A stretch of DNA of 64,000 nucleotides. It comes from Bosea sp. ANAM02. GTDB lineage: Bacteria; Pseudomonadota; Alphaproteobacteria; Rhizobiales; Beijerinckiaceae. The notes under the pieces were generated by a model. It saw nothing but the letters and a program-made list of their open reading frames with translations, did not search any database and was not told the origin of the DNA. Where the stretch lies: NCBI RefSeq assembly GCF_011764485.1, contig NZ_AP022848.1:1516001-1580000 (forward strand), given 5' to 3'. Position numbers and translations under genes: made by a program. Every line of letters starts with the position of its first letter. Positions within the stretch are counted from its first letter, which is position 1. Positions 63,647 through 64,000 of the stretch are shown in pieces.

Positions 63647-64000
63647 TTAGACATGACTGCGCCAGTCGTTCGCTTCAGTTCGGTCTGAGAGAACGGCTTG
63701 GATAGGCGCAAGACGTCGCTCGCATCGGAGCCAGGAGGCTATGCGCGAAATGCTCTCCTTGGCTTCGGTGAGCAGGTGGCACGCCATCTCAAGGCTTATC
63801 TCAGCGACAATTTCGCTGTAACTCGTGCCCATCATGGCAAGGTGACGCTGGAGTGAACATCGGCTCACGCCCAAATGACTTGCAGTCGATAGTAGAGGAG
63901 CGCCATTATGCTGGAGCCACGCAGCAAAAGCTGCTCGCACTTGGCGTCGGGAGGGCGTATGGACGAGCTGCATAGCCACGTCGTAAATGATGACCTGAGA
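63647..64000 (-). pseudogene. AraC-family regulator, C-terminal part, frameshifted and cut by window end
   Basis: The open minus frame enters from beyond the window. It reads a helix-turn-helix typical of AraC proteins (SHLGVSRCSLQRHLAMMGTS, then ISLEMACHLLTEA … SISRIASWL). After ASWL the second helix-turn-helix should follow; instead a frameshift leads to RCERRLAP and a stop. The wanted continuation is found in another frame (GSDASDVLRLSKPFSQTELK). The DNA-binding domain is therefore broken. Its N-terminal ligand domain is outside the window. Confidence 0.6.

Noticed and set aside
1..64000. CRISPR array
   Set aside because: No regularly spaced repeats were seen; the only short repeats are IS ends, operators and hairpins.

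Overview
The window is high-GC DNA with the gene set of a Rhizobiales (Hyphomicrobiales) alphaproteobacterium of the Bosea/Methylobacterium type. The signs are an imuA-imuB-dnaE2 mutagenesis cassette behind a GAAC-N7-GAAC LexA box, two Ku genes with LigD, an HWE-family sensor kinase, GGAAC-N16/17-CGTT (EcfG-type) promoter motifs before stress genes, and FCD-type GntR and MmyB-like regulators. The genus is inferred, not shown.

Layout. 1-2.9 kb: the end of an IclR regulator, a decayed CocE/NonD hydrolase fused to a LysR fragment, and a creatininase-family amidohydrolase. 3.7-11.5 kb: a regulon for uptake and breakdown of an amino acid, with an aminotransferase, a PLP ammonia-lyase, a complete polar amino-acid ABC importer, a haloacid-dehalogenase-like hydrolase, a GntR regulator and an aspartate dehydrogenase. 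The same palindrome lies in front of both outer transcription units and a half-site lies before the regulator gene. 11.5-21.7 kb: a mobilisable accessory module with a MobA/MobL-type relaxase, an ExoI-like nuclease translationally coupled to a small unknown protein, a Lon-like AAA+ ATPase, two large unknown proteins, and a chimeric serine recombinase that has lost its catalytic domain. Most of its gene ends carry strong hairpins. 21.7-22.6 kb is non-coding and becomes very AT-rich.

22.6-29.2 kb: a frameshifted succinate-semialdehyde dehydrogenase gene followed by nested insertion sequences. An IS110-family element sits inside an IS3-family element, and an IS21-family element truncates the latter. 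29.2-35.7 kb: glycogen breakdown (two GlgX paralogues and GlgP). 36-47 kb: many small stress-type and hypothetical genes (HWE kinase, DUF3606, CinA C-terminal amidase, GFA, transglutaminase-like, CsbD, DUF892 ferritin-like, PepSY-like, YflT-like), with several fragments and a second, well-preserved IS3 element (39740-41058) whose 5-bp target duplication is readable. 47.2-49.7 kb: an MmyB-like regulator divergent from a DHA2 drug exporter, with a 16-bp direct repeat between them. 49.8-63.5 kb: DNA repair, with Ku, Ku, LigD, a UvrD-type helicase, imuA-imuB-dnaE2 and a DEDD exonuclease. The window ends in a broken AraC-type regulator.

The right half reads as a stationary-phase and stress-survival region: glycogen mobilisation, general-stress proteins under likely EcfG control, end joining, and SOS-controlled error-prone synthesis. 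The least understood part is the 11.5-21.7 kb module, where a relaxase, a nuclease, an AAA+ ATPase and four proteins or domains of unknown function travel together.
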